Source: Croceivirga sp. (GTDB taxonomy: Bacteria > Bacteroidota > Bacteroidia > Flavobacteriales > Flavobacteriaceae). From it: 64,000 nucleotides of DNA. A model generated the notes under the pieces. That model ran no database searches and was not told where the DNA came from. It worked only from the letters and a program-made list of their open reading frames with translations. A program made the translations under genes and the position numbers. The stretch is taken from contig JANQSA010000062.1 of assembly GCA_028284285.1 (NCBI GenBank), positions 1-64,000 on the forward strand, in the 5' to 3' direction. Shown one piece after another: positions 51,654-60,603 of the stretch (the stretch's first letter is position 1; each line of letters starts with the position of its first letter).

Positions 51654-52025
51654 CTAAGAAACGGCCTGTTTTTGTTTGCTAATGATCTCTACCAACCAAT
51701 ACACAAACTGGCCAATGCCCCCTACAAAGATGAAAAGCAGGATCCATACGATTAGGAGGTTGTCACCCTTTAAATTAGGGTTTTGTACCGCATGTACGAT
51801 ATAAAAAATAAGACTGGCAAATCCTATTACAATAACCACAAAGATCATTAAAAACAAGAAGCCCAGGCCGCCAAAAAACTCCATTGGCGGTGTATCCTGA
51901 TGTTCCAGTTCCGGGAGATTACTAAAGATGGAAAACATAAAAACAAAGTAGCCTATAAAGATCAGGGCAAATGAAGCTATAGGGGCAATGGCAAAAAAAC
52001 CCTGCCAAAATTTGTTGTGTAACAT
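51654..52025 (-). CDS. Small membrane protein, PLDc_N-like
   Basis: This 123-residue protein has three hydrophobic helices (about 10-35, 48-75 and 88-112). The last part, VWILLFIFVGGIGQFVYWLVEI, resembles the phospholipase-D-nuclease N-terminal (PLDc_N) helix pair found in small flavobacterial membrane proteins. No catalytic motif. It is probably co-transcribed with the acetyltransferase gene. Confidence 0.7.
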   Translation of the reverse strand: MLHNKFWQGFFAIAPIASFALIFIGYFVFMFSIFSNLPELEHQDTPPMEFFGGLGFLFLMIFVVIVIGFASLIFYIVHAVQNPNLKGDNLLIVWILLFIFVGGIGQFVYWLVEIISKQKQAVS

Positions 52026-52082
52026 GATAGATTGTTTGTTATAAAGGTAATTGGTTTTTACAAAGCTGTAGAATGATTTACA

Positions 52083-52505
52083 TCATTGCTGCATTTTCAA
52101 ATAGTAATCGGCAGAATGCTTTCCGGAGCCGTACAACAAAAAGAAAATACAGATGAGTAATGCAAGGCTGGAAAGTACCAGGTTTGTCGCATTCATTTCA
52201 CCAATGAAATTAGTCAGCACAGCACCGATTAAGATGGGCAATTGTACCGCTACTGCCCAACGTGTTAGCAGGCCAATGACAATTAAAAATCCTCCGACAA
52301 AATGGGCCGGGATCAGGTAGTGTAAAAACAACATGCTGCCTGGAACCTCTTTGAAGGGTTTCGAAAGTGCAGCCAATTGCTCCGGATTGGACATAAAATC
52401 GATTCCCTTATAAAAAAGAAAAACTCCCAGGGCAACTCTTAAAATATCCAAGGGATAATAGGAATGGGCATTGGCCCATTTGTTCAAACTTTTTATGGAT
52501 GCCAT
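52083..52505 (-). CDS. DoxX family membrane protein
   Basis: This 140-residue protein has four transmembrane helices of the DoxX family. The first helix region has YYPLDILRVALGVFLFYKGIDF, followed by HYLIPAHFVGGFLIVIGLLTRWAVAVQLPILIGAVL. The family relates to quinol oxidase subunits and redox homeostasis proteins, but this member has no assigned activity. Single gene. Confidence 0.88.
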   Translation of the reverse strand: MASIKSLNKWANAHSYYPLDILRVALGVFLFYKGIDFMSNPEQLAALSKPFKEVPGSMLFLHYLIPAHFVGGFLIVIGLLTRWAVAVQLPILIGAVLTNFIGEMNATNLVLSSLALLICIFFLLYGSGKHSADYYLKMQQ

Positions 52506-52604
52506 GACGTTATATATTTATTGGTTATCCCTATAATATACTCATTTTAAATGAGATATAAAAATATTGGCAAGCTGTCCAGAGGTCAAATACACCTCCC
52601 CGTT

Positions 52605-53219
52605 TCAGGAATTTGAAAACTTGTCCATATGATCTGCTATGGAACGGGATGCGGCATCCCCCTTTTTTTTGAGTTCGGCAAGAATTCTCTCATGGTCTTG
52701 CTCACGGGTCTGGGAAAGTTTGTAAGCGGCCTGGATTTGGTCAATTGTAATGGAAAAACCCACCACCCCTTTTACCTGGCGTAAGGTTTGCGGGGACATA
52801 TCGTGCAAAGAAACGGGATTTTCGGAGGGTTGTTCATATTTTTCCACCAGTCGATGCAGGGCTTCCATAGTCTCTTCCTCCGTAAGGATGGAAAGCGTAC
52901 CATACACATGCACTGCAATATAGTTCCAGGTAGGCACTTCCTCCTCTTTGTACCAGGAAGAAGAAATATAGCTATGAGGGCCATTAAAAATGCAGAGTAC
53001 CATAGCATTGCTGCTAAAAGCCTTCCATTGCGGATTGGCTTTGGCAATGTGGCCCACTAAAACGTCTTTGCCATTTTTAGCAGTTTCCAATTCCAGCGGA
53101 ATATGGGTTGCCCAGGGCTTTCCGTCCAACTGATTTACCAGGATACCAAAGCTGTTTTGCCGTATGAATCCCTTGACTTCGTCCAGGTTTTCGTTTTTGT
53201 AATAGTGGGGAATGTACAT
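52605..53219 (-). CDS. FMN-binding negative transcriptional regulator, PaiB type
   Basis: This 204-residue split-barrel flavin-binding protein has MYIPHYYKNENLDEVKGFIRQNSFGILV at the start and HIPLELE. Later it has the family-typical NPQWKAF...MVLCIFNGPHSYISSSWY and PTWNYIAVHVYG motifs. PaiB of Bacillus is linked to protease and sporulation control; here it is likely a flavin-dependent regulator or enzyme of unknown target. Its ATG shares one base with the stop of the DUF6090 gene downstream region. Confidence 0.9.
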   Translation of the reverse strand: MYIPHYYKNENLDEVKGFIRQNSFGILVNQLDGKPWATHIPLELETAKNGKDVLVGHIAKANPQWKAFSSNAMVLCIFNGPHSYISSSWYKEEEVPTWNYIAVHVYGTLSILTEEETMEALHRLVEKYEQPSENPVSLHDMSPQTLRQVKGVVGFSITIDQIQAAYKLSQTREQDHERILAELKKKGDAASRSIADHMDKFSNS

Positions 53220-53917
53220 TATCTAAGCGCTTCGGTTATTAGGGAGTCAATTAATTTTTGCTGATTGAAAGCAGCCATAAATTTATCATAAACTCCTTCC
53301 TCCGCAGAGCCTATTAACATGATATTATTTCTAAACTCCAGACTTTTTAATTTGTCGTAAGACAGGATTTCCATATTTTCAAAATCAACATCAGAGGCCA
53401 AAAACTCATAATACTTCTGTAGTTTAAATTCAAATGATTTATCTGAAATCGTTTTAAGTGCTGCCTGATCAAAATCGAGTTGTATCAGTTCCGTAGTTAG
53501 TTGGGAGTTGTTCCCGTTGTTAGAACCAATATACTTTTTCAAGTAATTGTTGGATGGGGCATAAGAGGTAGCTCTAAGCATGGCTTTTAAATAGCCACTT
53601 AGAACTTCCGGCTGGCTTTCGATATTCTCTTTTTTTAAAAATTGATGGAATTTATACAGGGTCATTACAATAGTATCTCTGTAGGCTAAATCTTCTGTTA
53701 AATCAGAGATGTTCAATTGATTTTCTCCTTTTAATTGATCTAGGAGCAGTAGATTAGCACGTTGATTTTTTCGCTCCTCATTCCAATTGTTGATATACAA
53801 GGCAATTAAAATGCCAATTACTACCAATACTGTTTCACCTACGGCATATTTTAAATATTTGGCACTATTTCCCTGAGATACATTCATTGCTCTGAAAACC
53901 CTAAAAATCCTACTCAT
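53219..53917 (-). CDS. DUF6090 family membrane protein, copy 1
   Basis: This 232-residue protein has the DUF6090 layout: a short basic cytoplasmic start, one transmembrane helix at about 24-46 (KYLKYAVGETVLVVIGILIALYINNW), then NEERKNQ and a helical extracytoplasmic domain. The function of the family is unknown. A second member lies at 54071-54802 and a remnant of a third at 57022-57108. Confidence 0.85.
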   Translation of the reverse strand: MSRIFRVFRAMNVSQGNSAKYLKYAVGETVLVVIGILIALYINNWNEERKNQRANLLLLDQLKGENQLNISDLTEDLAYRDTIVMTLYKFHQFLKKENIESQPEVLSGYLKAMLRATSYAPSNNYLKKYIGSNNGNNSQLTTELIQLDFDQAALKTISDKSFEFKLQKYYEFLASDVDFENMEILSYDKLKSLEFRNNIMLIGSAEEGVYDKFMAAFNQQKLIDSLITEALR

Positions 53918-54070
53918 AAATATAAATATCGGTTGACCTTCTGTAGATTTTGTTCCTACGATGTTATCAGGATACGCATAACAACAAATACCACCTCCTC
54001 AACGTAGGACAGGTATCTGAAGAAATGATTTCCCTTCCAAAATATAAAGTGGATTTTTTAAAGAAACTAA

Positions 54071-54802
54071 TCACTGTTCTTCTTTTCCTATGCGGTTTTC
54101 TATCTGCCGCAGCAGTTCTTCGGCATTGGTCCTGTACGCTTCAATAAACTTCAAATGGTTGTCTGCGGCTAAAATTTTATGAGCTGCTACACGTTTCTTG
54201 TACTCTTCACTTTCCGTGAAATAGGTAATCATCTGTTCTGTTAATTTAGCCTGGGTCCAATCTATAAACCAGGGTTTTTGACGCAAGTCCTGCAGGTTTC
54301 TAAACACGTCCTGCTTTACAAATTCGTTGCTATTGGCGATTAAATCGGACAGCTGGGTGTAAAACTGGGTAATATCAACAATTAGGGTGTCGGTTCGTTT
54401 AAATTCGGAAGATCTAAAATCCTGGAGCAACTCAAAACCTTTTTTTTGAATGGTAAAGGGCTGGTAGGCAGACACTAAGCTTCGGGTAAGCGGATAATCC
54501 TTTAGGTTGTCTTTGTTTATTTCACCTACAATGAGCTTTTCGCTGGTTTCTTGCGCTATCTCATAATACCGGATGATCTGCCCGGCAACCAGGGTATCCC
54601 GTTTTAGATCGTTGGATACATCCTGCAAAATTGCCTGAAGTTCCCGGGAAGATTTTCGCATTTCATTCCAGTTGTTCACCTGTAATGCCAAAAGAATACC
54701 AATCATAACCAGGGCAATCTCGCCCAATGCATAAAACAAGTATTTTGTGAATTTATTCTCGGACAACAAGGCCTTTCGAAGGTTACGGAAAAATCTGGTC
54801 AT
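54071..54802 (-). CDS. DUF6090 family membrane protein, copy 2
   Basis: This 243-residue protein is a clear paralogue of copy 1: a short start (MTRFFRNLRKALLSENKFTK), the helix YLFYALGEIALVMIGILLALQVNNW, then NEMRKSSRELQ and an all-helical domain of about 190 residues. The ATG at 54802 lies inside the 3' end of the broken small-peptide frame upstream. Role unknown. Confidence 0.87.
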   Translation of the reverse strand: MTRFFRNLRKALLSENKFTKYLFYALGEIALVMIGILLALQVNNWNEMRKSSRELQAILQDVSNDLKRDTLVAGQIIRYYEIAQETSEKLIVGEINKDNLKDYPLTRSLVSAYQPFTIQKKGFELLQDFRSSEFKRTDTLIVDITQFYTQLSDLIANSNEFVKQDVFRNLQDLRQKPWFIDWTQAKLTEQMITYFTESEEYKKRVAAHKILAADNHLKFIEAYRTNAEELLRQIENRIGKEEQ

Positions 54803-54920
54803 TGGTGTTGGTTGGGTTCTTCTTCTCCTTTTTAAGTTTTCTGTATTTGTAAAACAATCGGATTCCTAATCACGCAAAAAGTATAATTTCGATAACCATA
54901 ATGATAGGGTTAGCGTCCAT
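54783..54920 (-). pseudogene. Small membrane peptide copy broken by an in-frame TGA
   Basis: Read from ATG 54920, this frame gives MDANPIIMVIEIILFA, then TGA, then LGIRLFYKYRKLKKEKKN. The intact relative at 57101-57226 reads ILFARLGIRLFYQYRKFKKEEKN, so the stop corresponds to an Arg codon (CGA or CGG to TGA). The original stop codon has also been lost and the frame runs to TAA at 54783. The DUF6090 start at 54802 overlaps its end, as in the other copy. Confidence 0.75.
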
Positions 54921-55185
54921 CTTAAGGGCAAAGGGAACCTAAAAAATAGTTTTCTCATAGTATGATTACCCATCGGATTTTGGGAAGGGATATTCCCAAA
55001 AGTTATGACAAAAAAAGGAAAAGATTGGTTTTCAGCTAACTAAAGGTATTCCAATTATTTCGAAAACGGGAATGAAAACGTTTATGAACGCCTGAAAAGC
55101 GTTTGATCAACCTGGTATTCATTGGCTTACTTTAGTATGAACATGAAAAGGTAGCAGCGAACACTTGTTTTACATCAATTGCGCA
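54921..55185. other. Intergenic stretch without a supported gene
   Basis: About 265 bp between the broken small peptide and the terminator of the cupin gene. The first bases after the ATG context resemble the end of the VOC gene next to the intact copy, suggesting the duplication extended a little upstream. Nothing else is recognisable. Confidence 0.35.
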
Positions 55186-55219
55186 AAGACACCTTGATTT
55201 TAAGAAACCAAGGCGCCTT
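55186..55219 (-). terminator. Possible terminator of the SCP2/cupin gene
   Basis: In the minus-strand transcript an 11-bp stem forms between 55219-55209 and 55196-55186 with two G-U pairs and a 12-nt loop. The following U-run is very short, so the call is tentative. Confidence 0.4.
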
Positions 55220-55236
55220 TATCAAGACAACCGGGA

Positions 55237-56028
55237 CTATGCACCTTCGCCAAACATGAATAGGAAACCTTCAAAAGGTTCATCATTGTCATTATAAAAT
55301 TGATGGGAAACATCGGCTGGAATTAGGATCGCTTCTCCAGCGGATAGCAGGGATGTTGTGCCATCGATGATCATAGAACACTGCCCCTTTACGGCAACAA
55401 AGAGCGAAGGGAAAGGATTGCGCCTTGAGCGTTCGTCCTTGTTGGCATGTTGCCCCTTCTTTATAGCAAAGTAAGCGGAGCGAAAGCCCTCTTGATAGTA
55501 GAAAATAGATGCCTGAGCACCATGGGTAAACCGCGTGTACTCCAGTCCAAAAGGAATTCGCTCCGGAAAGCCCCTTGTCCAAAAATGAAAATATACCGAA
55601 AACAAGTCGTCCACGAAATTTTCATCAGGTTGAAATCCCCTCATGGTTTCCACGTCAAAGGGTGTTGCATCTGTGGAGAATGCCTTAGCGGATGCCGTAA
55701 GTGCATTCATCTCTCCCTTGTCAATCCTGTTTAGGGTTTCCAGGTCAGTTTTGAAGTAGTAGGTGGGTGACTTTGGTTTTCCCTTGATAAGCTTTACCGA
55801 TGCTGTAGTGTTCCCTGTTTTTGCTTTGGCTTGAACATGCCAGAATGCGGTGTCTACTTGTATTCCAAAAACCACATCTTTGGTAAGTGCAACATCTTTT
55901 TGATAATCGTCAGCGTATTGCGTTAGAATATACTGTGCCGTCTTGTTTTGCGAAGAAAGCATAACGGTTTTGGATACAAGAGCCAAAAGAATAATACCTT
56001 GTTTAAGGGTGAGTTTACTTGTTTTCAT
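55237..56028 (-). CDS. Secreted two-domain protein: SCP2-like plus cupin
   Basis: This 263-residue protein has a signal peptide (about 1-26). Residues about 35-125 resemble a sterol-carrier-protein-2 fold (VVFGIQVDTAFWHVQAK, then YYFKTDLETLNRIDKGEMNALTASAKA). Residues about 185-260 form a cupin barrel (FPSLFVAVKGQCSMIIDG and a GEAILIPADVSHQFYND motif with the second-cupin-box Pro/His). The first cupin box is degenerate, so metal binding is uncertain. The fusion of a lipid-binding-like and a cupin domain in an exported protein is unusual. Confidence 0.75.
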   Translation of the reverse strand: MKTSKLTLKQGIILLALVSKTVMLSSQNKTAQYILTQYADDYQKDVALTKDVVFGIQVDTAFWHVQAKAKTGNTTASVKLIKGKPKSPTYYFKTDLETLNRIDKGEMNALTASAKAFSTDATPFDVETMRGFQPDENFVDDLFSVYFHFWTRGFPERIPFGLEYTRFTHGAQASIFYYQEGFRSAYFAIKKGQHANKDERSRRNPFPSLFVAVKGQCSMIIDGTTSLLSAGEAILIPADVSHQFYNDNDEPFEGFLFMFGEGA

Positions 56029-56133
56029 GGTGCGTATGTTTTTAGTTTACCAGGTTGACGGTAGGATAACACCTACTGTTACCGGAAAAAGACGTTTAGG
56101 GATAAAGGGTTTTATTTTAGGGATGGGTGGGGG

Positions 56134-56979
56134 CTAATGAGTATATTGTGCTAACTGTTGCACCACTTTTACGCGATACGACTTCGATACCTCAAATGTT
56201 TTGGGAACGTTGGATAGTTTTAATTTGAGTTTTCCCGAATCGTTTTTAAAAGTTTCCAAATGCATTAGATTGACCATGAATGAACGGTTAATCCTAATAA
56301 TGGTATAGCACCCTAATTTTTTTTCCAGGCCGGTCAAGGTAGCCCTTATCATATATTTCCTGGGCATATTATCCTCCAGATAGTGTAGACTGGCATAGTT
56401 GTTTTCCGATTGAATATATTGTATGCTTTGTAAGGGTAGGGCAATTTGGTCATTTTTATACTCGCCGGATAATAGTATGATGTCTTCCCGTTTTAAATTG
56501 TTCCCGGATATGGAAAGGACATTTTTATAGTCATGTACCACCTTACTATGCCTAAAATAAAAATGTGTCCCAACAAACGGGATAACCAATACCGAACCAA
56601 TCTCAAGTATATGTTTGAAATAACTGGCGAGATAAAAGTCGTGAAAATTCCCGATGATATTGTAAAACATAAACGTGGCACTCGCTGTGACCACGAATTC
56701 CATTACTATCCAAACCAGATACTTTTTTGGCTGTTTTTTTGAGAATAGCCAGGGATATACAACGAACTCCATCAGGAGTATGGTTCCCGTTGCTATACTT
56801 GAAAAAACGAAAAGGACAGATGTCAGGAGGACAGTAATCTTCTCATCAGGTCTGTAATTGTTAACTCCAAAGGGTTGGAAAAAAAGAAGGAACACAAACG
56901 TAAAAACCCCTGAGGTTACAGCTAAGGTAATCCTGAATTTATGGGTTTCCCTGTATGTGGTGGTGGAGTCATTCTTCAT
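56134..56979 (-). CDS. LytTR-domain transcriptional regulator with membrane sensor part
   Basis: This 281-residue protein has four predicted transmembrane helices in the first 155 residues and a LytTR DNA-binding domain at about 172-275 (DQIALPLQSIQYIQSENNYASLHY and IRINRSFMVNLMHLETFK). It lacks the receiver domain of classical LytR/AlgR regulators, so signals would be sensed at the membrane. Downstream of a DUF6090 remnant. Its target genes are unknown. Confidence 0.92.
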   Translation of the reverse strand: MKNDSTTTYRETHKFRITLAVTSGVFTFVFLLFFQPFGVNNYRPDEKITVLLTSVLFVFSSIATGTILLMEFVVYPWLFSKKQPKKYLVWIVMEFVVTASATFMFYNIIGNFHDFYLASYFKHILEIGSVLVIPFVGTHFYFRHSKVVHDYKNVLSISGNNLKREDIILLSGEYKNDQIALPLQSIQYIQSENNYASLHYLEDNMPRKYMIRATLTGLEKKLGCYTIIRINRSFMVNLMHLETFKNDSGKLKLKLSNVPKTFEVSKSYRVKVVQQLAQYTH

Positions 56980-57021
56980 TTTAACAGCCGATCAAAGCAT
57001 ACGTTAAATGGTGATAAGGGC

Positions 57022-57108
57022 TCATACCATCTTACCAGTGAACAGGGTGTTGTTGAATGTATTCTCAGACCACAACCTTTGTCTGCTTTCAAAACAAAAT
57101 TTAGTCAT
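57022..57108 (-). pseudogene. Truncated DUF6090 remnant (third copy)
   Basis: From ATG 57108 the frame reads MTKFCFESRQRLWSENTF, then NNTLFTG, and stops at TGA 57022. The start of the intact DUF6090 copy 2 is MTRFFRNLRKALLSENKF, then TKYLFYA. At the DNA level a 22-base stretch around the SEN codons matches at 19 positions. The transmembrane helix and everything after it are gone. The ATG overlaps the end of the intact small-peptide gene (ATGACTAA). Confidence 0.7.
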
Positions 57109-57226
57109 TGGTATCGGTTTCGTTCTTTTCCTCCTTTTTAAATTTTCTGTACTGGTAAAACAATCTAATGCCTAACCGTGCGAAAAGTATGATCGCGATG
57201 ACCGTAATGATATTAACAGCGTCCAT
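57101..57226 (-). CDS. Small single-pass membrane peptide (intact copy)
   Basis: A 41-residue frame from ATG 57226: a short acidic start (MDAVN), a hydrophobic helix (IITVIAIILFARLGIRLFY) and a highly charged tail (KFKKEEKNETDTND). The ATG lies two bases from the VOC gene stop, so translation is likely coupled. A decayed copy at 54783-54920 with preserved reading frame outside the stop supports a real gene. Family unknown; possible toxin, stress peptide or membrane-protein partner are speculation. Confidence 0.6.
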   Translation of the reverse strand: MDAVNIITVIAIILFARLGIRLFYQYRKFKKEEKNETDTND

Positions 57227-57227
57227 C

Positions 57228-57638
57228 TTAGGGGTAAGGAGAATAGGTGCCAAAATTCCAGATGTTTCCTTCCGGATCTTTGCAACTGTAGCCACTCCCT
57301 CCGTAATCGTGATCTACCAGGGGCATTACAATGTTTGCTCCGTTAGCGATGGCATTTTCGTAATGATCTTTGATTTCTTCGATAATAAAGTAGGGACTTT
57401 GCGTATTAAAATCGCCTACCTCTTCCGGTGTTCGGGTCATTTTACCAAAATCTGAGGTGTTGTCGACCGTCCCCAGCATAACAAAAGCGTTACCCAAAGA
57501 AAGTTCGGCATGCATCACCTGCCCTGTCTCGGTGTGATAGACATTTTCTGCAGTAAACCCCAGGGCTTTCGTTAGAAAGTCAATAGCGCCTTCTGCATCT
57601 TTATAGGCCAGGGTAGGAATTGCTCCGTATTTCGTCAT
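57228..57638 (-). CDS. VOC (glyoxalase/bleomycin-resistance-like) family protein
   Basis: This 136-residue protein starts at ATG 57638 (a TTG at 57680 would add 14 residues that overlap the neighbouring gene). It has the paired beta-alpha-beta-beta-beta units of the VOC superfamily: IPTLAYKDAEGAIDFLTKALGF at the start, AELSLGNAFVMLG, and DHDYGGSGYSCKDPEGNIWNFGTY at the end, typical of the PhnB-like branch. Metal ligands are not obvious. It overlaps nothing but is tightly followed by the small peptide. Confidence 0.88.
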   Translation of the reverse strand: MTKYGAIPTLAYKDAEGAIDFLTKALGFTAENVYHTETGQVMHAELSLGNAFVMLGTVDNTSDFGKMTRTPEEVGDFNTQSPYFIIEEIKDHYENAIANGANIVMPLVDHDYGGSGYSCKDPEGNIWNFGTYSPYP

Positions 57639-57649
57639 AACTGTAGTTT

Positions 57650-59149
57650 TTAATCGGATTTTGTAAAGGTATATCCCCAAAAGTTAAGGGTTTCCACTTT
57701 GGCTAGGTTATCCAACTGAAAGCGTATCAGTTGAGGAGAGGTCCATCTTTTGTTGGTTACCGTTCTAAAGGTATCAAAATGCCAGTGATCAGCCCGCATG
57801 GTTTCAACATCATTGAAATTGAGCAGGAGTACATCATTTTCCATAGTTATGGTAAGTTTTCCGCATAGGGGATGGGTATAGCTTCCGGAGTAGGCCTTTA
57901 ATTCCAGGGAAGGATGGGTATTAAGAACTCGTTTCTGTATTTGTTGTTGTAATCCTTCCTTGCGCTCTTCCTTTAAATCCTGATAGCGTTCAAAAACCCT
58001 GGGATGCCAGTTGGTACTTAGGTCATCAAATGCGAACAGGTCCATAGCCTGGTAGAGAATAGCGTGCCGTAATTCGGCATGATCCAGATTGGCAAATACA
58101 TAAACAGCGGTATTTTTTTTGTGTATTACACCCGCAATGGCGACTAATCCTTGCAAACTACCTGTGTGAAAGTCCAGTTTATGACCGCGATAATCGTGCT
58201 GAAACCATCCGAGGCCATAACTTACCCAGTTGGGTTGAGTTAAGGAGGTAGTGGGATAGAACTGATCCCTGGGAATCAGGGTATGGGGTTGGAACAGGGT
58301 TTTGAAGGTATTGGGCTGCAATAGGGTATCGTTGCCCACTATCCCTTTGTTCACAATAAACGTAAGATAATGAGTGATATCGTCCACGCAGGACCACATC
58401 ATTCCTGCGGCCCCAACTTGGTCAGAATAATTCCGACCCACCACCTGAATCCCGCCGTCATCAAAGTCATAGTGAGGGGTCACATAATTGCCTGCCTTTA
58501 AAATGTCCATAGCCTTTGTTTGGGAACGACGCATTCGTAAGGGAGTAAATAGGCGTTCTTGTACAAATTCGTGCCAGGGTATTCCACTTACCCGTTGAAT
58601 AACTTCACCTGCAGCAGCGTACATGATGTTTTGATAGACAAAACCTCCGCGTAGCGGATATACCGCCTTTGCATATGCAAAGCGTCGTAAGGTAGATTGC
58701 GTAGAAACGCTGTCCAGGGTCCACAGTACATCGGCATTGGTGATTCCCAGATTATGAGTGAGCAGGTCCTTTACACGTGCATTTGCGGCAATGTAAGGAT
58801 CAGATAGTTGAAAATCGGGTAAATGTTTTACTACCTTATCATCCCAACTCAACTTTCCCTCGTCTACCAGTATTCCCAGGGCCATAGCCACCATTGCCTT
58901 GGTGGTGGAAGCCATGGCAAATAAGGTTTCTCCATTTACGGGTTCTTTGGATTGGATACTTTTGATACCATAGGTTTTTTTAAAAACTACTTCCCCATCC
59001 TTTACCACAACTGCCGCCAGACCGGGAATTTTCCAATCCCGCATTCCGGTTACAATCATTTCATCAAGAATTGCAGCCGCTTTCTTATCCTGGGAATAAC
59101 TCAGGCTGATCGTTGTACATAGCATTATCCAAAGAAGTAGTGTTTTCAT
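57650..59149 (-). CDS. Serine hydrolase, class C beta-lactamase family (with C-terminal DUF3471-like domain)
   Basis: This 499-residue exported enzyme has a signal peptide (about 1-19) and a beta-lactamase-fold domain to about residue 385. The catalytic STTK motif is at Ser81-Lys84 and the tyrosine motif YQN at Tyr172-Asn174. A DUF3471-like beta domain follows (about 395-497, LKAYSGSYTHPLCGKLTI). Such proteins are esterases or D-aminopeptidases as often as lactamases. It sits 12 nt upstream of the VOC ATG region and after another serine hydrolase, probably a unit. Confidence 0.9.
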   Translation of the reverse strand: MKTLLLWIMLCTTISLSYSQDKKAAAILDEMIVTGMRDWKIPGLAAVVVKDGEVVFKKTYGIKSIQSKEPVNGETLFAMASTTKAMVAMALGILVDEGKLSWDDKVVKHLPDFQLSDPYIAANARVKDLLTHNLGITNADVLWTLDSVSTQSTLRRFAYAKAVYPLRGGFVYQNIMYAAAGEVIQRVSGIPWHEFVQERLFTPLRMRRSQTKAMDILKAGNYVTPHYDFDDGGIQVVGRNYSDQVGAAGMMWSCVDDITHYLTFIVNKGIVGNDTLLQPNTFKTLFQPHTLIPRDQFYPTTSLTQPNWVSYGLGWFQHDYRGHKLDFHTGSLQGLVAIAGVIHKKNTAVYVFANLDHAELRHAILYQAMDLFAFDDLSTNWHPRVFERYQDLKEERKEGLQQQIQKRVLNTHPSLELKAYSGSYTHPLCGKLTITMENDVLLLNFNDVETMRADHWHFDTFRTVTNKRWTSPQLIRFQLDNLAKVETLNFWGYTFTKSD

Positions 59150-59161
59150 TCCTGTTGAGAT

Positions 59162-60535
59162 TTATTGTTTTTCCAGGATATAATAACCCGAAACCCGATC
59201 CATTCGTGCCTTCCCCTCGTCGAAAGTGATGCGGGAAAAACCGTCCGTCCAGGTACGATTACCCAAATAAATATCAAGGGTGTCCCTATTAGTATTACCG
59301 TTAAGCATATACGTTATTCCCTGTTCCAGGGCGTCCACCTGCATAGTGCTTTTCCGGCCTCTTGTTTGTCCGGTATACGTTCCTTCAACCTCTGTAAGAT
59401 CAAAGTCTATGTTCTGGTTTTCATATTCTTGCTTATCCAGAAGCTCCCAGGTAATGCTTTCTGTAAAAAAACTGGCACCCTTTGGTCCGGTGGTGTTTAC
59501 CAGGCAAATAAGGTACAGGTCTTCTTCGGGGAAATACCTCGTGTCTGATAAAAAACCAAATATCCCGCCACCATGGCCGATCTCTTTATGACCATGCCTT
59601 GAAAAACTGGTAAGCCCCATAGCATATCGCAAGGGCGTCCCATCATTCAAAGTTTTAGGGTCGCTAATGGATTGATACTGTTCCGGACTTAAGATCTTTT
59701 GATGATGCAAGGCCTCCAACCAAATCAACAAATCTTCGGTAGTACTGCATAAAGAACCGGCAGCATAGGGCCAAAGATGGTTCAAATACATTTTCTGCCG
59801 AAGCCCTTCAGGGTTGAATTCATAGCCGTACGCCTTGTTTTTGACTACCTTGCTACTGGAGCAATAATAGGTATTATCCATACCCAAGGGTTGAAAAATG
59901 ACTTCTGTTAAGTAGTCTTCATATGTTTTGCCGGAAGCTTCCTCAATGATAAGCCCTAGCAGGAAGTAAGCGGAATTGTTGTAAATCATAGCCTCCCCAG
60001 GTTCAAAGAGGAAGTCTTCGGCTTCGATGGCTCGTACCAGTGAATCCCGCGGCAGCGCTTTTGTGAAAAAGTTCCCAAATGCTTCCATTTCCGTATAACT
60101 GGGAATCCCGGAGGTATGATTTAAAAGTTGATCAATGGAAATCTCCCTTCCTTTGGTATCGAAGTCTACATATTTCCTGAAATCATCGTCAAGCGATAAC
60201 TTGCCTTCTGCCACAAGTTTCAAGATAGCAGCAGCGGTGAACTGTTTGGTAACCGATCCAATTTCAAAGCCCGCGTTTTCCGGCATCGGTACATTCAGTT
60301 CCAGACTGGCATAACCATAGGATTTTTTAAGTAATGTTTTCCCTTTTTGATGTACCAATACAGAGGCTCCGGCAATTTGAGCACTGTCTATACACCGTTG
60401 AAAAATGGAATCTGTAAAGGCCTCAAGCGAAGTAGCATTTGCCTGGGACCCTCCTTGCGGTGGTTCCGTTCTGCAGTGAATAAGTAAGGTTACCACTAAC
60501 AGGCTATATATCGGAATAAGGGTAGATTTTTTCAT
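59162..60535 (-). CDS. Serine hydrolase, class C beta-lactamase family, lipoprotein
   Basis: This 457-residue protein has a lipoprotein-like signal ending LLIHC (Cys21). The catalytic domain carries SVTK (Ser94-Lys97), the Tyr motif YNN (Tyr185-Asn187) and GHGGGIFGF, the third motif of the family. The C-terminal ~100 residues form a small beta domain (VEGTYTGQTRGRKSTMQVD). Substrate unknown: peptides, esters or beta-lactams are possible. It ends 12 nt before the next serine hydrolase gene, so they are likely co-transcribed. Confidence 0.9.
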   Translation of the reverse strand: MKKSTLIPIYSLLVVTLLIHCRTEPPQGGSQANATSLEAFTDSIFQRCIDSAQIAGASVLVHQKGKTLLKKSYGYASLELNVPMPENAGFEIGSVTKQFTAAAILKLVAEGKLSLDDDFRKYVDFDTKGREISIDQLLNHTSGIPSYTEMEAFGNFFTKALPRDSLVRAIEAEDFLFEPGEAMIYNNSAYFLLGLIIEEASGKTYEDYLTEVIFQPLGMDNTYYCSSSKVVKNKAYGYEFNPEGLRQKMYLNHLWPYAAGSLCSTTEDLLIWLEALHHQKILSPEQYQSISDPKTLNDGTPLRYAMGLTSFSRHGHKEIGHGGGIFGFLSDTRYFPEEDLYLICLVNTTGPKGASFFTESITWELLDKQEYENQNIDFDLTEVEGTYTGQTRGRKSTMQVDALEQGITYMLNGNTNRDTLDIYLGNRTWTDGFSRITFDEGKARMDRVSGYYILEKQ

Positions 60536-60603
60536 GGATGGCTGCTTTTCAGAATCAGAAGTAAGATATGAAATTTGAGGATGTCAGGCGACCTCTACAA
60601 AAT

